Shown one piece after another: positions 7,910-17,620 of a stretch of 64,000 nucleotides of DNA. Both the position numbers and the translations under genes were made by a program. The stretch's first letter is position 1. Each line of letters begins with the position of its first letter. A model generated the notes under the pieces. That model was not told the origin of the DNA. It made no database searches and was given only the letters and a program-made list of their open reading frames with translations. This stretch comes from Oceanospirillaceae bacterium (lineage in GTDB: Bacteria; Pseudomonadota; Gammaproteobacteria; Pseudomonadales; Oceanobacteraceae): positions 186,001 through 250,000 of the forward strand of contig JACKOM010000002.1 in assembly GCA_024234265.1 (NCBI GenBank). Reading direction: 5' to 3'.

Positions 7910-9183
7910 TGTTTAAACGCATCAGCATGTTAGTTGTTTTGCTGCTCTGCACCCTGGGGGTGGCCCGCACGGGCCACGCCCACCCCGCATCCGCCAGTGC
8001 CATCAGCCTGCAGGCCGATGAACGCAATGTGGTGCTGGAGGTGCAGTTACCCCTCGACCAGCTGGCCATTGCCGCACCGCAGTTATCCGTAACCGATGGT
8101 TCACCCTTAGCCGGTGAAACCCTGCGCATGACAGCGGCCTACCTGGCGCAACATATCAGTGTCAGCAGTGGTGCCGACCAGCCCTACGCCCTGAGCATCG
8201 ATCAGATGCGTACCGCCGAACGCGAAGGTGAACCTTACCTGCTGGCACGCCTGAGTTTTGCTGCGCCCGTGGCCACCAGCACCTACGTGTACAAACTGCG
8301 CGCCGACCCTGTGTTGCACAAGGTGCGCAGCCACCGGATTTACCTGCGCAAAACCAGCAGTGATGGCCAATTGCAGGATTTGGACGTGCTGCATTTTCAG
8401 CACGACAATTTGCTGATTACCCAGGTGCCGCCCGGCTGGGGAAAGGGTTTTGGCCATATGCTGCTGACGGGGGCTAAGCATATTGCCGAAGGTGCCGACC
8501 ATCTGCTGTTTTTGTTATGCCTGTTAATCAGTGCGCCCCTGATGGTGCAAGCCGGGCGCTGGCAGCCCCGGGCGGGTGTGCGCGAATCCCTGGTGCGCAT
8601 GGCGGCGATTGTCACTGCGTTTACCCTCGGGCATTGCACGACCCTGGCCCTGAGTGTGCTTACACCATTACAGGCCGACAGCCGCACGGTGGAAATTCTG
8701 GTGGCTATGTCGGTTTTAATTGCCGCGATTAATTTAATCACCCCCTTAATGCTGCTCGACACCCTGTTAATGGCCGCAGGTTTTGGCCTGATTCACGGCG
8801 TTGCTTTTGCCAGCGCCCTGCAGGGTTTTGGGTTTGATTTAAACAGCCGCCTGCTGGCCCTCGCGGGTTTTAATCTGGGCATTGAATTAGTGCAGCTGGT
8901 ATTGGTGCTGGCATTTTTGCCGGGGCTGATTTTTTTAAGCCGTTATGCCCTGTACCGTTATGTGCGTTTTGGCGTGGGCATGGTTGCGGGCATTGTGGCG
9001 TTAATCTGGATGGCGCAACGCGCGTTTGACTGGCCGGCTGGAATGGATATAGGCGCGCTATTACCGACACCTGAATTACGCTACGGCGTAGCGATGTTAA
9101 GCATGTTAACCGGGCTGGGTATTGTCGGGCTGATCCGCCAGTGGCGGCAGGGCAATGAACTGAAAAATTATCCCGCCGAGTAG
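7909..9183 (+). CDS. HupE/UreJ-family membrane protein
   Basis: 424 residues from the ATG at 7909, which overlaps the upstream TAA (taATG); longer in-frame starts would lie inside the DUF3500 gene. A signal peptide precedes an extracytoplasmic beta-rich domain of about 160 residues, followed by six to seven TM helices. HupE-type motifs are visible: HIAEGADHLLFLLCLL, GHCTTLALS and GLIHGVAFASAL, whose His and Asp are thought to bind metal. Family members are linked to nickel or other metal uptake; here the partnership with an iron dioxygenase and a DUF3500 protein suggests metal supply to the exported enzymes, which is inference. Confidence 0.75.
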   Translation: MFKRISMLVVLLLCTLGVARTGHAHPASASAISLQADERNVVLEVQLPLDQLAIAAPQLSVTDGSPLAGETLRMTAAYLAQHISVSSGADQPYALSIDQMRTAEREGEPYLLARLSFAAPVATSTYVYKLRADPVLHKVRSHRIYLRKTSSDGQLQDLDVLHFQHDNLLITQVPPGWGKGFGHMLLTGAKHIAEGADHLLFLLCLLISAPLMVQAGRWQPRAGVRESLVRMAAIVTAFTLGHCTTLALSVLTPLQADSRTVEILVAMSVLIAAINLITPLMLLDTLLMAAGFGLIHGVAFASALQGFGFDLNSRLLALAGFNLGIELVQLVLVLAFLPGLIFLSRYALYRYVRFGVGMVAGIVALIWMAQRAFDWPAGMDIGALLPTPELRYGVAMLSMLTGLGIVGLIRQWRQGNELKNYPAE

Positions 9184-9275
9184 ATTGCAACGACTTCCGT
9201 GAATCCACGTGCAGCCTGTGTGGGTTGGGCTAACCTTAAGGGGATTCAGCTCCCCAGCCCCCACAGGTATCTGTT

Positions 9276-9851
9276 ATGCGTTTATTTGCCCGCACCGCAT
9301 TATTAGGCTTTGCCGCTGTCCTCTGCACCTTTGCCTATGCCAACGATTATGCCGCCGCCATCGAAAACCACGCCAAAAGCAAAGTCAGCCAGTGGTTGCA
9401 GGACCCGGTGATCATTAATGCAATTAAGGCCCAGAACCAGGCCAATGCCGGCATGGGCCAGGGGCAGATAGATGCCCTTGATAAACAATGGCGCGCCGAG
9501 GTTTCTGCGCCCAAACACCCCCTGATTGATGGTGTGCTGAACAATGCTCTGTCGGCGTTTCTGAAGGCGAAAGAAAAGGCCAGTAATGGCCTGTATTCGG
9601 AAATCTTTGTGATGGATAACCATGGCCTGAACGTGGGGCAAAGTGAAATCACCTCCGATTATTGGCAGGGTGATGAAGCGAAATGGCAAAAAACCTATTC
9701 CGTTGGCCCGGGCAGCATGCATATCAGCGAAGTGGAGCAGGATGAATCCACCCAAACCTATCAGTCGCAATTGAGTTTACCCATTACAGACCCGGCCAAT
9801 GGGGCTGTAATTGGCGCTATTACCATTGGTATTAACGTCGAAGCGCTTTAA
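9276..9851 (+). CDS. periplasmic cache/PDC-like sensor protein
   Basis: 191 residues with a cleavable signal peptide (ends near AYA) and no membrane anchor. The rest resembles the periplasmic cache-type sensor domain found in chemoreceptors and kinases (N-terminal helix, EIFVMDNHGLNVGQS strand-turn, WQKTYSVGPG, PITDPANGAVIGAITIGIN). It ends 24 bases before a methyl-accepting chemotaxis protein, so it is likely a soluble ligand-binding partner of that receptor. Ligand unknown. Confidence 0.6.
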   Translation: MRLFARTALLGFAAVLCTFAYANDYAAAIENHAKSKVSQWLQDPVIINAIKAQNQANAGMGQGQIDALDKQWRAEVSAPKHPLIDGVLNNALSAFLKAKEKASNGLYSEIFVMDNHGLNVGQSEITSDYWQGDEAKWQKTYSVGPGSMHISEVEQDESTQTYQSQLSLPITDPANGAVIGAITIGINVEAL

Positions 9852-9875
9852 GCCGGGTTTTCTGCGGGGGTTAAT

Positions 9876-11444
9876 ATGCAGAGTTCCATCAGTCAGAAAT
9901 TAATTATTACCGTCAGTTTATTATTTATTGCCGGTTTTTTTGCCGTGGGCGTACTGGTCAATGTGAAGGTCAGTGATGCCATGCTGCAGAAAGAGCGCAA
10001 CAGCAATATGCTGGTGGCTAAATTACTGGCCGAGCAAATTACCCCAGCGGTGAAATTCCGCAAACAGGATAATATCGAAAAAGAATTTGAAGGCTTAAAA
10101 GCAGAAAAAGGCGAGGTGATTTTGCACCTCGCCGCCTACGACCAGGATTTAAATTTACTCGGTGAAAAAGGCAGTGTGACCGACAATACCAGCACCCTGA
10201 AAAACCTGCAGGCGTTAAGCCACGGGCAATCGGCAGGCAAACCGGTTGAGCTGGTGCAGGGCGATAAAATGCTGGTTTGGGTGACGGTGAGTAACGATAA
10301 AACCGGCCAGGAAATAGGTGCATTAGTGGCCACCTGGGATTTAAGCCCGGTGCATGGGCAGATCAGTGAGCTGGTGATCAGCATGGTGGTGCTGGGCATA
10401 CCATTACTTATTGCCGTGGTGGCCTGCCTTATTTTCAGCATACGTATGTTGGTGGTGGCGCCGATTAATTCCCTGACAAAATTAGCCAATGCCCTCGCAG
10501 AAGGTGATGGTGATTTACGCCAGCGCATTGAATATGAACGTGGTGATGAATTACAAAAATTATGTAATTCGTTTAACCAGTTTATTGCCAATGTGCAAAG
10601 CGCCTTTGCTGAAGTCACGCGCCAGACCAACAGCATTACCGATATTGCCGTGCAAACCCAAAAGGCCTCTGAAGCCGCAAATAATGCGATACAGGAGCAG
10701 CGTAAACGCCTGGTGCAAATGACGGATGCGGTCAGCTCCATGACAGATTCCGTGAATGCCGTGGCCGGCAGCGCCGCCGATGCGCAGCAATCGGCCAGTG
10801 AAGCACGGGGTGTTGCCCATAATGGCCAGCAGGTAATTCACCAGAATATGGTGTCGATTGATAACCTTGCCGGTGAAGTGGAACGGGCCGATGAAGTGAT
10901 TGCGCGGGTTTCCAAAGACAGTCAGCAGATCGGCAGTGTGATTGAGGTTATCCGTGGTATTGCCGAGCAAACAAACCTGTTGGCGTTAAACGCCGCCATT
11001 GAAGCGGCCCGTGCAGGTGAGCAGGGGCGGGGCTTTGCGGTGGTGGCCGATGAAGTGCGTTCACTGGCAAGCAAAACCCAGCAATCCACCCAGGAAATTA
11101 ACAGTATGATCGAGCGCCTGCAGCAGGGCAGCCGTGATGCTTCCCATGTGATGGCCGAAGGGCGTGATAAAGCCCGCAGCGGCGTAGAGCAGGCGCGGGA
11201 ATCCCAGCAGACCTTAGAAAAAATTACCGCCGCGGTGGAGCATATCGTCGGTATTAGTACGGAAATCGCGCGCACTACCCAGCAGCAGGATAATGCCGCC
11301 CAGGGCCTGAACCGCGATATTAATAATTTAAATGAGTTAAGTGAAAATTCCGCGCGCAGCGCCGAGCAAACCGCACGCCTGGGTAGTGAATTATTTAAAT
11401 TAATCAGCGCCACCCAACAAACCCTGACCCGTTTTAAAGTGTGA
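9876..11444 (+). CDS. methyl-accepting chemotaxis protein
   Basis: 522 residues. TM helix about 8-30, periplasmic domain about 31-165, TM helix about 168-192, HAMP, then a long coiled signalling domain. The hairpin tip that contacts CheA/CheW is intact (IAEQTNLLALNAAIEAARAG and GRGFAVVADEVRSLA). No C-terminal CheR-docking pentapeptide is seen. Probably co-transcribed with the periplasmic sensor gene upstream, and followed by a strong terminator at 11479-11506. Confidence 0.9.
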   Translation: MQSSISQKLIITVSLLFIAGFFAVGVLVNVKVSDAMLQKERNSNMLVAKLLAEQITPAVKFRKQDNIEKEFEGLKAEKGEVILHLAAYDQDLNLLGEKGSVTDNTSTLKNLQALSHGQSAGKPVELVQGDKMLVWVTVSNDKTGQEIGALVATWDLSPVHGQISELVISMVVLGIPLLIAVVACLIFSIRMLVVAPINSLTKLANALAEGDGDLRQRIEYERGDELQKLCNSFNQFIANVQSAFAEVTRQTNSITDIAVQTQKASEAANNAIQEQRKRLVQMTDAVSSMTDSVNAVAGSAADAQQSASEARGVAHNGQQVIHQNMVSIDNLAGEVERADEVIARVSKDSQQIGSVIEVIRGIAEQTNLLALNAAIEAARAGEQGRGFAVVADEVRSLASKTQQSTQEINSMIERLQQGSRDASHVMAEGRDKARSGVEQARESQQTLEKITAAVEHIVGISTEIARTTQQQDNAAQGLNRDINNLNELSENSARSAEQTARLGSELFKLISATQQTLTRFKV

Positions 11445-11478
11445 TTATCAGGCGTTTTATCCGTTTTCCGATCTTTAT

Positions 11479-11506
11479 CCCCGCACTGCATGTGCGGGGT
11501 TTTTTT
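11479..11506 (+). terminator. intrinsic terminator after the chemoreceptor gene
   Basis: CCCCGCAC stem (11479-11486), loop TGCAT, GTGCGGGG (11492-11499), then seven T. Confidence 0.85.
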
Positions 11507-11649
11507 ACCCGAATTTTTACTTTTCTTTACCCTTTCTTAAAAAGTGAATCCCGCTTCCTGTTGCGTATCACACAATTAAAATCTGCATTTGTATAAAAAA
11601 CATCCCTGCATAATATGCGTAAAAAATATCAATATATGCAGGTGTAAAG

Positions 11650-12888
11650 ATGTGGCATATCCATAAATGGCTGTTGTGCAGTGTGCTGGGTTTAAGTTTA
11701 TTGGCCTGTGGCAGCGGCGGCGGTGGTGATGCAGCAAATAGCGCTGAATCTGAGCAGTCAACCGGAACAGACAATACAAGCAGTGATAATTCAACCAATG
11801 ACAGCAGTGCACAGCAAACTGCGGCCAATACGGATTCCGGCGGTTTTGCTACCACCCAAGGTGGCAATATCAGCGCCAGTGTGGCGGTAACCGTGAATAC
11901 CCTGGCCGCTATGCAGGCCGCTGTAGATGCTGCGAAAAGTGGTGTTTACCCGGTGGTGATTACCTACACAGGTAACGAAGATTCCTTAATCGCGCAAATT
12001 GTGCAGGACCATACGGTAGACGCCAACGGTGATTGCGCCGTGGCCCATTGGGATGACGAATACCGTTTTGTGCAAATCAAAGAAATGACCGCAGGTGTAA
12101 CGATTCTGGGGGCGGCTGGTTCATCAGCTAACTTTGGTATTGTGGTGAATAAATCCACGGATGTGGTGATCCGTAATATGAAAATCGGCGCATTGGGCGG
12201 TGCCGCAAACGATGCGGATATGCTGCGTATCGACAGCAGTTCAAATGTGTGGATTGATCATAACGAATTATTTGCAGTGAATAACGAGTGTAACGGCTCG
12301 CCAGATGGTGATTTAACCTTCGAAGGCGCACTGGACATTAAAAAGGATTCACACAATATCACGGTGTCTTACAACTATATTCACGATGTAAAAAAAGTTG
12401 GCCTGGATGGCTCATCCAATACGGATATTGCCGGTGGCCGCGAGATTACCTATCACCATAATTATTATGAAAATGTAAATTCACGCCTGCCTTTGCAGCG
12501 CGGAGGCTGGACGCATTTTTATAATAACTTCTACAGCCATATTAAAAGCTCTGGCATTAACGTGCGCCAGCTGGGTTATGCGTTAATTGAATACAACTGG
12601 TTTGAAAATTCTGCCAACCCGATTACCTGCCGCTTTGACAGCAGTAACTGTGGTTATTGGCAGCTGCGCGGCAATAATCTGCAAAGTACTGAAGATAATG
12701 CAACCTATGGCATTAGTTGGAGCAGTGTCAGTGCCCCCCAGGTGAATGCGGATAACTGGCAAAGCACGGCGGATTTCCCGATTACGTTGCCCTATAGTTA
12801 CACGCCACAGAGTATCGTTTGTGTGAAAAATAATTTAGCGCAAGTGGCGGGTGCCGGGCACAATATGGCGTTATTGGATTGCGAATAA
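11650..12888 (+). CDS. secreted lipoprotein pectate lyase, polysaccharide lyase family 1
   Basis: 412 residues with AGGTG before the ATG. Lipobox LLACGSGGGG, then a Ser/Asn/Thr/Asp-rich linker to about residue 75, a style common in Cellvibrio CAZymes. The beta-helix catalytic part shows PL1 signatures: VWIDHNELF, the calcium-binding acidic strand EGALDIKKDSHNITVSYNYIHD, and SRLPLQRGGWTHFYNN containing the catalytic Arg of the family. It cleaves polygalacturonate by beta-elimination at the outer membrane or cell surface. It stands alone between two terminators, with no carbohydrate-binding module. Confidence 0.9.
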   Translation: MWHIHKWLLCSVLGLSLLACGSGGGGDAANSAESEQSTGTDNTSSDNSTNDSSAQQTAANTDSGGFATTQGGNISASVAVTVNTLAAMQAAVDAAKSGVYPVVITYTGNEDSLIAQIVQDHTVDANGDCAVAHWDDEYRFVQIKEMTAGVTILGAAGSSANFGIVVNKSTDVVIRNMKIGALGGAANDADMLRIDSSSNVWIDHNELFAVNNECNGSPDGDLTFEGALDIKKDSHNITVSYNYIHDVKKVGLDGSSNTDIAGGREITYHHNYYENVNSRLPLQRGGWTHFYNNFYSHIKSSGINVRQLGYALIEYNWFENSANPITCRFDSSNCGYWQLRGNNLQSTEDNATYGISWSSVSAPQVNADNWQSTADFPITLPYSYTPQSIVCVKNNLAQVAGAGHNMALLDCE

Positions 12889-12948
12889 ACAGGTTATATC
12901 TGTAATGATGCATGCATGAGTTGTGCATGCTGTAAACGTTGGTCAATA

Positions 12949-12975
12949 AAACTGCCGCATAACGCGGCAGTTTTT
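12949..12975 (+). terminator. intrinsic terminator after the pectate lyase
   Basis: CTGCCGC (12952-12958), loop ATAAC, GCGGCAG (12964-12970) with A-run before and TTTTT after, so it can also serve the convergent nitrilase gene. Confidence 0.85.
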
Positions 12976-12983
12976 ATGTGCGG

Positions 12984-13859
12984 TCAGCAAACTTTGATGA
13001 CTTCTACAGGGTGGGTGTAGACGTCTTTGCGTTTATCGTACAGTGGAATGGTGGTGCCGTTTATGCGCCCGCTTTCCAGATCGGATAAGTCCACATCGGC
13101 TACGACAATTTGCTCGATATTGAAGGTGCCCTCAGCGGCGATGCCATCCCTTGCAAAGGCAAAATCGGAAGGGGTGATAATACTCGCCTGGCCATAATGC
13201 AGGCCTAAGCCTTCCACCGGTAGGTTACCCACTGTGCTGGTCATGACCACAAACACCTGATTTTCAATGGCCCGTGCATGGCAACAATAACGCACCCGTA
13301 AAAAGCCCTGACGGTCATCGGTGCAGGAGGGCACAAATAATATGTCGGCCCCGGCTTCACATACCATGCGCGCAAGTTCAGGGAATTCGATGTCGTAACA
13401 AATCAAAATGGCAATTTTACCGAAGGGTGTTTCAAATAAACGTAATTGATCACCAGCATCGGTATTCCACTTTTCACGCTCCCAGCGGGTGCGGTGGATT
13501 TTATCCTGCTCAAATATTTGGCCATCGGGTGTGAAATAAAAAGCAGTATTTACCAAACGGCCTTCTTCCGTCACCTGTGGGTGTGTGCCGCCAATCAGGT
13601 GTACATTCCACTGGCTGGCTAATTCAAGCATTAAATCTTTATAACGCTTTGTATAGTCATTGAGGTTGCGCACAGACTGGCGTACATCTGTGGTATCCAT
13701 AAAAGATAATAATTGGGTGGTGAATATCTCAGGTAATAATACAAATTGTGGTTTGTAATCTCCGGCAGCTTTCATAATAAAGCGCACCTGATTTTCAAAG
13801 CCAGACCAGTCATGGATCTGGCGCAATAAGTATTGCACTGCCGCAATACGTACAATCAT
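12984..13859 (-). CDS. carbon-nitrogen hydrolase (nitrilase family)
   Basis: 291 residues with the Glu-Lys-Cys triad of the family: E44 (LLPEIF), K120 (DKIHRTRWE) and C154 (ILICYDIEFPE). The start overlaps the end of the GNAT gene (ATGA) and has GAGGAGG nine bases upstream. In many bacteria these two domains form one bifunctional GNAT-CN-hydrolase polypeptide; here they are two reading frames. Amidase activity on a small acylated amine or amide is the likely role. The substrate is not evident. Confidence 0.8.
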   Translation of the reverse strand: MIVRIAAVQYLLRQIHDWSGFENQVRFIMKAAGDYKPQFVLLPEIFTTQLLSFMDTTDVRQSVRNLNDYTKRYKDLMLELASQWNVHLIGGTHPQVTEEGRLVNTAFYFTPDGQIFEQDKIHRTRWEREKWNTDAGDQLRLFETPFGKIAILICYDIEFPELARMVCEAGADILFVPSCTDDRQGFLRVRYCCHARAIENQVFVVMTSTVGNLPVEGLGLHYGQASIITPSDFAFARDGIAAEGTFNIEQIVVADVDLSDLESGRINGTTIPLYDKRKDVYTHPVEVIKVC

Positions 13860-14515
13860 AGAATATCCTCCTCAGGGAATTGACTGGGTTTTTCCGCATC
13901 GTAATCTGGATTTAACCAGACAATAATGGCGGCATTTCCGCCGGATTCTTTATCCTCCGGAATATAACCATCAATAATGCCGCAATAACTGAAGCCCTCA
14001 TGCAATTGAAAATTCAGCACCGGATCGTTGATATCGCCCCATACGACTTTTTGTGCATAGAGTTCTGCGCTCATGTGCTGTGCCTGTTTGTGATAACCGG
14101 GCAGGCGGCCGCAGGCAATAATACGTTTGAGGTTCATTTGGCGGCATAATGTGCGCCGTGCTTCATATAAAAGATGGCCAACACCGCAGCCGCGCACCTG
14201 TGGGTTAACAAATACCTCTGCGCCATAGAGTGTGCGCCCCGACGGGTTGTGGTTACGGAATGTGCCGGAGGCGGTTATTTCTTTCCAGGTGTGGGCTTCT
14301 GATCACTCATCCCACATCACCACCAGGGAGCTGGCGCAGCCAACAATGCCCTGTTCTGTTTCGGCAAGAATTTGACCCTGGGGGAAAATGCTGATTTGTT
14401 TTTCAAGTTCCTGCGGGTTCCAGCTGGGAATATCAGGGTATACCCGCTTTTGCATGGCAATCAGTGCCGGAATATCTGTAATGCGCGTGTGCCTGATATG
14501 GACGTTGCTTTCCAT
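13856..14515 (-). pseudogene. GNAT acetyltransferase interrupted by an in-frame UGA
   Basis: One continuous frame from ATG 14515 (AAAGGGA upstream) to the stop overlapping the nitrilase start encodes a GNAT protein, except for a TGA at 14303-14305. Before it the product ends ...ASSLVVMWDE; after it the frame resumes SEAHTWKEITASGTF and continues through the acetyl-CoA loop region VNPQVRGCGVGHLLYEARR to NPDYDAEKP. No frameshift is needed, so a single substitution explains the break. Either this is a recent nonsense mutation, a sequencing error, or read-through occurs. Nothing argues for selenocysteine. The downstream piece alone lacks the N-terminal GNAT strands. Confidence 0.7.
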
Positions 14516-14719
14516 ATGTATTCCCTTTGGTGGCGCCATGTTATTGGCCGATGAGTCAGTGTGCCAGTGCATTGCACGTAATGCAAAAATAAACAGCCCA
14601 AAAATCGTCGTTGTTTGGCGGTTTCTTTTAATGTGCAGGTTTTATGTTGAAGAAAAAGTCGTTAAATGCCGAAGTTAATTCATGTTAAAACCCATGGGAC
14701 GGCAGATTTTTAGCGTACA

Positions 14720-17506
14720 TCACAGCTTATCAATAAACTGCAATATGCTGGCGAGCATTTTTTCTTCGTGGATAGGTTTTGCGATATGCCCCTGCATACC
14801 TGTGGCAAGGCATTTACGGATATCACTTTCCATGGCATTGGCTGTCATGGCTAAAATGGGTATGTGCTGCCAGGCGGGATTGTTGCGTATCATGCGTGTG
14901 GTCTCATAACCGTCCATTTCCGGCATCTGAATATCCATCAGAATTAAATCAGGCAAGGGGCCTTGTTGCAGTTTTTGCAGTGCTATTTTGCCATTTTCTG
15001 CGATTGTAATTTCAGCGCCTTGCACCTCAAGCAGGGTTTGCGCAAGTATCTGATTCATTTCCATATCCTCTGCCAGCAAGATGTATTTGCCTTTTAACGG
15101 CAGAGGGTTTTCAGGGGTTAGTATTATTTCGCTTGCAGTAAACGTGGTGTCTGAATGTTGCAGCTGATGCAGGGTATTTTGCAGTTGCATGTTATCAAAG
15201 GTTTTATCCCCCGCCGGGGGTAATTGCAGGTATACGCGGAAACGGCTGCCGTTGCCCGGTGTGCTGGTCAGGTGAATATCACCGCCCATTAATATCGCCA
15301 GCTGTTTACTGATACTTAAACCCAGACCTGTACCGCCATAGCGCCTGCTGGTTGATGTATCGGCCTGGCGGAATGCTTCAAAAATACTGCTGACATGTTC
15401 GGCTGAAATGCCAATGCCAGTATCATGCACCACTAAAATTAATTGTTCCTGCTGTTGATTATATTCAACTGTTAAATTTACTTCGCCCTGTGCGGTGAAT
15501 TTAAAGGCATTGCTCAGTAGGTTTAACAGGATTTGCTCAATACGTAAGGCATCACCATTTAACAAATTGGGTATTTCCCCCGATGCCTTAATGGCGAAGT
15601 TAAGCTTGGTTTCTTCGGCGCGGCGAGAAAAAATTGCGTAAATTTTTTCCAGCAAATGTAGTACCGAGACTTCGTGCTGTTCAAGCTCGATATTACCGGA
15701 TTCAATTTTTGCGTAATCCAATGATTGGTTAATCAATGCCAGTAACGTTGCAGAAGATAAGTCTGCTTTGTGCAGGTAATCCTGCTGTTTGCTGCTGAGT
15801 GGGGTTTTTAAACACAAGTGCAAAAATCCAATAATCGAATTTAGCGGTGTGCGCAGTTCGTGGCTCATATTGGCAAGAAAGACTGATTTTGCCTGATTGG
15901 CGGCATTAGCTTCGGCGATGGCAAAGGTCAGGTCACGGGTTTTGCGTTCAACCTGTTGGCGCACGTGTTCGTATGAGCCGGTAATAATCAAAATAAATAC
16001 CTGCAGCATAGCGGCAATTAAAAACCCCGCAGTAATAATCAGCCAGCTTGTCCAGTTACGTGGTGGCGGAGTGTAATTCACATTTGGATACACGCGGATA
16101 GCATATAAGCGCTCACCAAATTCGGCTGTATATTCTTTTGCCTGCAGGCCATTAAATACAGGTGTGTCGTCACTCAGTAATTTCAGAGGGTTATTGGCAT
16201 CTGTGACATCGGTGAGGTTAAGGGAGATACCGCGGTTTTTACTTTCTTCAAGCAGACTGCCGAGTACGCTGTTAATACGTAATACACCGCTGATATAACC
16301 GAGGAAATCTCCTCCATCCTGTGTATTTGTGGCTGTTGTATAAACTGGTAAATATAATATGGTTGCTTTTTGATGTGCTGTTTCCTGGGCGAGGGTGATT
16401 GGCGCTGTGGCAACGGCGCGGTGCAGTTGCCGGGCGTTTAACAATGCCTCTTTGCGTGCGGGATTTGCCGCGAGATTCAAGCCAAATGCTTTTTTGTTCT
16501 GCTCCAGCGGGTAAATGTACAAAACGGGGTAATATTCCTGTTGTTCTGTGGCAATTTGTAATTTCCCATTTTTGTCAAATTCAGTCAGGTGGAAATCCTT
16601 GTAGCCTTGTTGCTGGTATTGTTGCTCAAGGTTTTTTCGTTCTCCAGCTTTAATAATGCGGGTCCAACCAATGCCCTGGAATATTGAGTCTTCTTCTAAA
16701 ATGACGGCAGAAAAGCGGTTGAATTGTGTTTGGCTGAAATTAGGGTTGGCGTTAAAAAATGCTCTGTAGGCATTAAGCCTGTGTGCAGATTTATGCAGAT
16801 TATCGATAATTTCATGGGAAAAATAGTCGGTGGTTTTTTCGAGAATAAAATTTTGCTCTTGCCTGGTTTTTTCCAACGATAAAACAAAAATCCACCAGGT
16901 CACAGTAAATATCACCAGGGTGGGGACAGCAATTTGCAATTTACGCCGCAGGCTGAAGTTATGCTGTGAAAAAATGCTCAGTAACAGAGGGGTAAATAAT
17001 AATACCCCGATACTGTCGCCCACCCACCAGGTGAGCCAGGTAAAGGGAATGGCGCTTGCGGGAATAATACCGTTGAAATACAAAGCGGCACTGCCCATGC
17101 TGCAACCTATGGTGCAGGCGACGATACATACCAGCAGGCAGAATGTCAGAATATTGGAAGGGTTATCCAGGGTGTTGCGCAAGCCTATGTAGCGTTTATG
17201 CAGATAATAACCGCCGGTTGCCTGAGCCATGGCACCACAGGCGATCCAGGCTGCGGGCAGAATACTTTGCAGATGAATGTGGTTGTATTGATCGCTCGAC
17301 AGGCCGAGGTTAATCAGAAATGAGCCGACCCCTATACCCGCCAGTGCCGCATAAGGGTTGCACAATAACAGGCAAGCCAGAGCCAAGCCGGCTGCAGGCC
17401 ACACCGCGGAAGCAAATCCGGGTGGAATGGCGAGGCTGAGACCTAGTTTGCCTGCCAGAAAGTAGGCACAGGCGGCGACAAAAAAATGCCAGATTTTCTC
17501 TTGCAT
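14720..17506 (-). CDS. MASE1-CHASE hybrid sensor histidine kinase
   Basis: 928 residues. Order: MASE1-type integral membrane sensor (about 1-205, eight hydrophobic segments), CHASE-like periplasmic domain (about 225-470, with FQGIGWTRII), TM near 490-510, HisKA (FLANMSHELRTPLNSIIGF), HATPase (NLLSNAFKFT, DTGIGIS, GGTGLGLSI), then a receiver with phospho-acceptor Asp in LILMDIQMPEMDG. No DNA-binding output or Hpt domain, so it must pass phosphate to a separate Hpt or regulator. It is divergent from the TonB receptor gene. Signal unknown. Confidence 0.85.
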   Translation of the reverse strand: MQEKIWHFFVAACAYFLAGKLGLSLAIPPGFASAVWPAAGLALACLLLCNPYAALAGIGVGSFLINLGLSSDQYNHIHLQSILPAAWIACGAMAQATGGYYLHKRYIGLRNTLDNPSNILTFCLLVCIVACTIGCSMGSAALYFNGIIPASAIPFTWLTWWVGDSIGVLLFTPLLLSIFSQHNFSLRRKLQIAVPTLVIFTVTWWIFVLSLEKTRQEQNFILEKTTDYFSHEIIDNLHKSAHRLNAYRAFFNANPNFSQTQFNRFSAVILEEDSIFQGIGWTRIIKAGERKNLEQQYQQQGYKDFHLTEFDKNGKLQIATEQQEYYPVLYIYPLEQNKKAFGLNLAANPARKEALLNARQLHRAVATAPITLAQETAHQKATILYLPVYTTATNTQDGGDFLGYISGVLRINSVLGSLLEESKNRGISLNLTDVTDANNPLKLLSDDTPVFNGLQAKEYTAEFGERLYAIRVYPNVNYTPPPRNWTSWLIITAGFLIAAMLQVFILIITGSYEHVRQQVERKTRDLTFAIAEANAANQAKSVFLANMSHELRTPLNSIIGFLHLCLKTPLSSKQQDYLHKADLSSATLLALINQSLDYAKIESGNIELEQHEVSVLHLLEKIYAIFSRRAEETKLNFAIKASGEIPNLLNGDALRIEQILLNLLSNAFKFTAQGEVNLTVEYNQQQEQLILVVHDTGIGISAEHVSSIFEAFRQADTSTSRRYGGTGLGLSISKQLAILMGGDIHLTSTPGNGSRFRVYLQLPPAGDKTFDNMQLQNTLHQLQHSDTTFTASEIILTPENPLPLKGKYILLAEDMEMNQILAQTLLEVQGAEITIAENGKIALQKLQQGPLPDLILMDIQMPEMDGYETTRMIRNNPAWQHIPILAMTANAMESDIRKCLATGMQGHIAKPIHEEKMLASILQFIDKL

Positions 17507-17620
17507 AGGCTATCCGCAGGGGCAATTTTTGCAGTATAGACGGGCATTAAATCCCTGGCGCAATGGGCATGGCACTATGCAATGCCTGTACTAAGCTGCA
17601 ATAAATCGCCCCGAGGAGTA

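Noticed and set aside
14303..14305. Selenocysteine codon in the GNAT gene
   Set aside because: GNAT enzymes use no active-site Cys/Sec here and no SECIS-like hairpin is evident just after the UGA; nonsense mutation or error is simpler.
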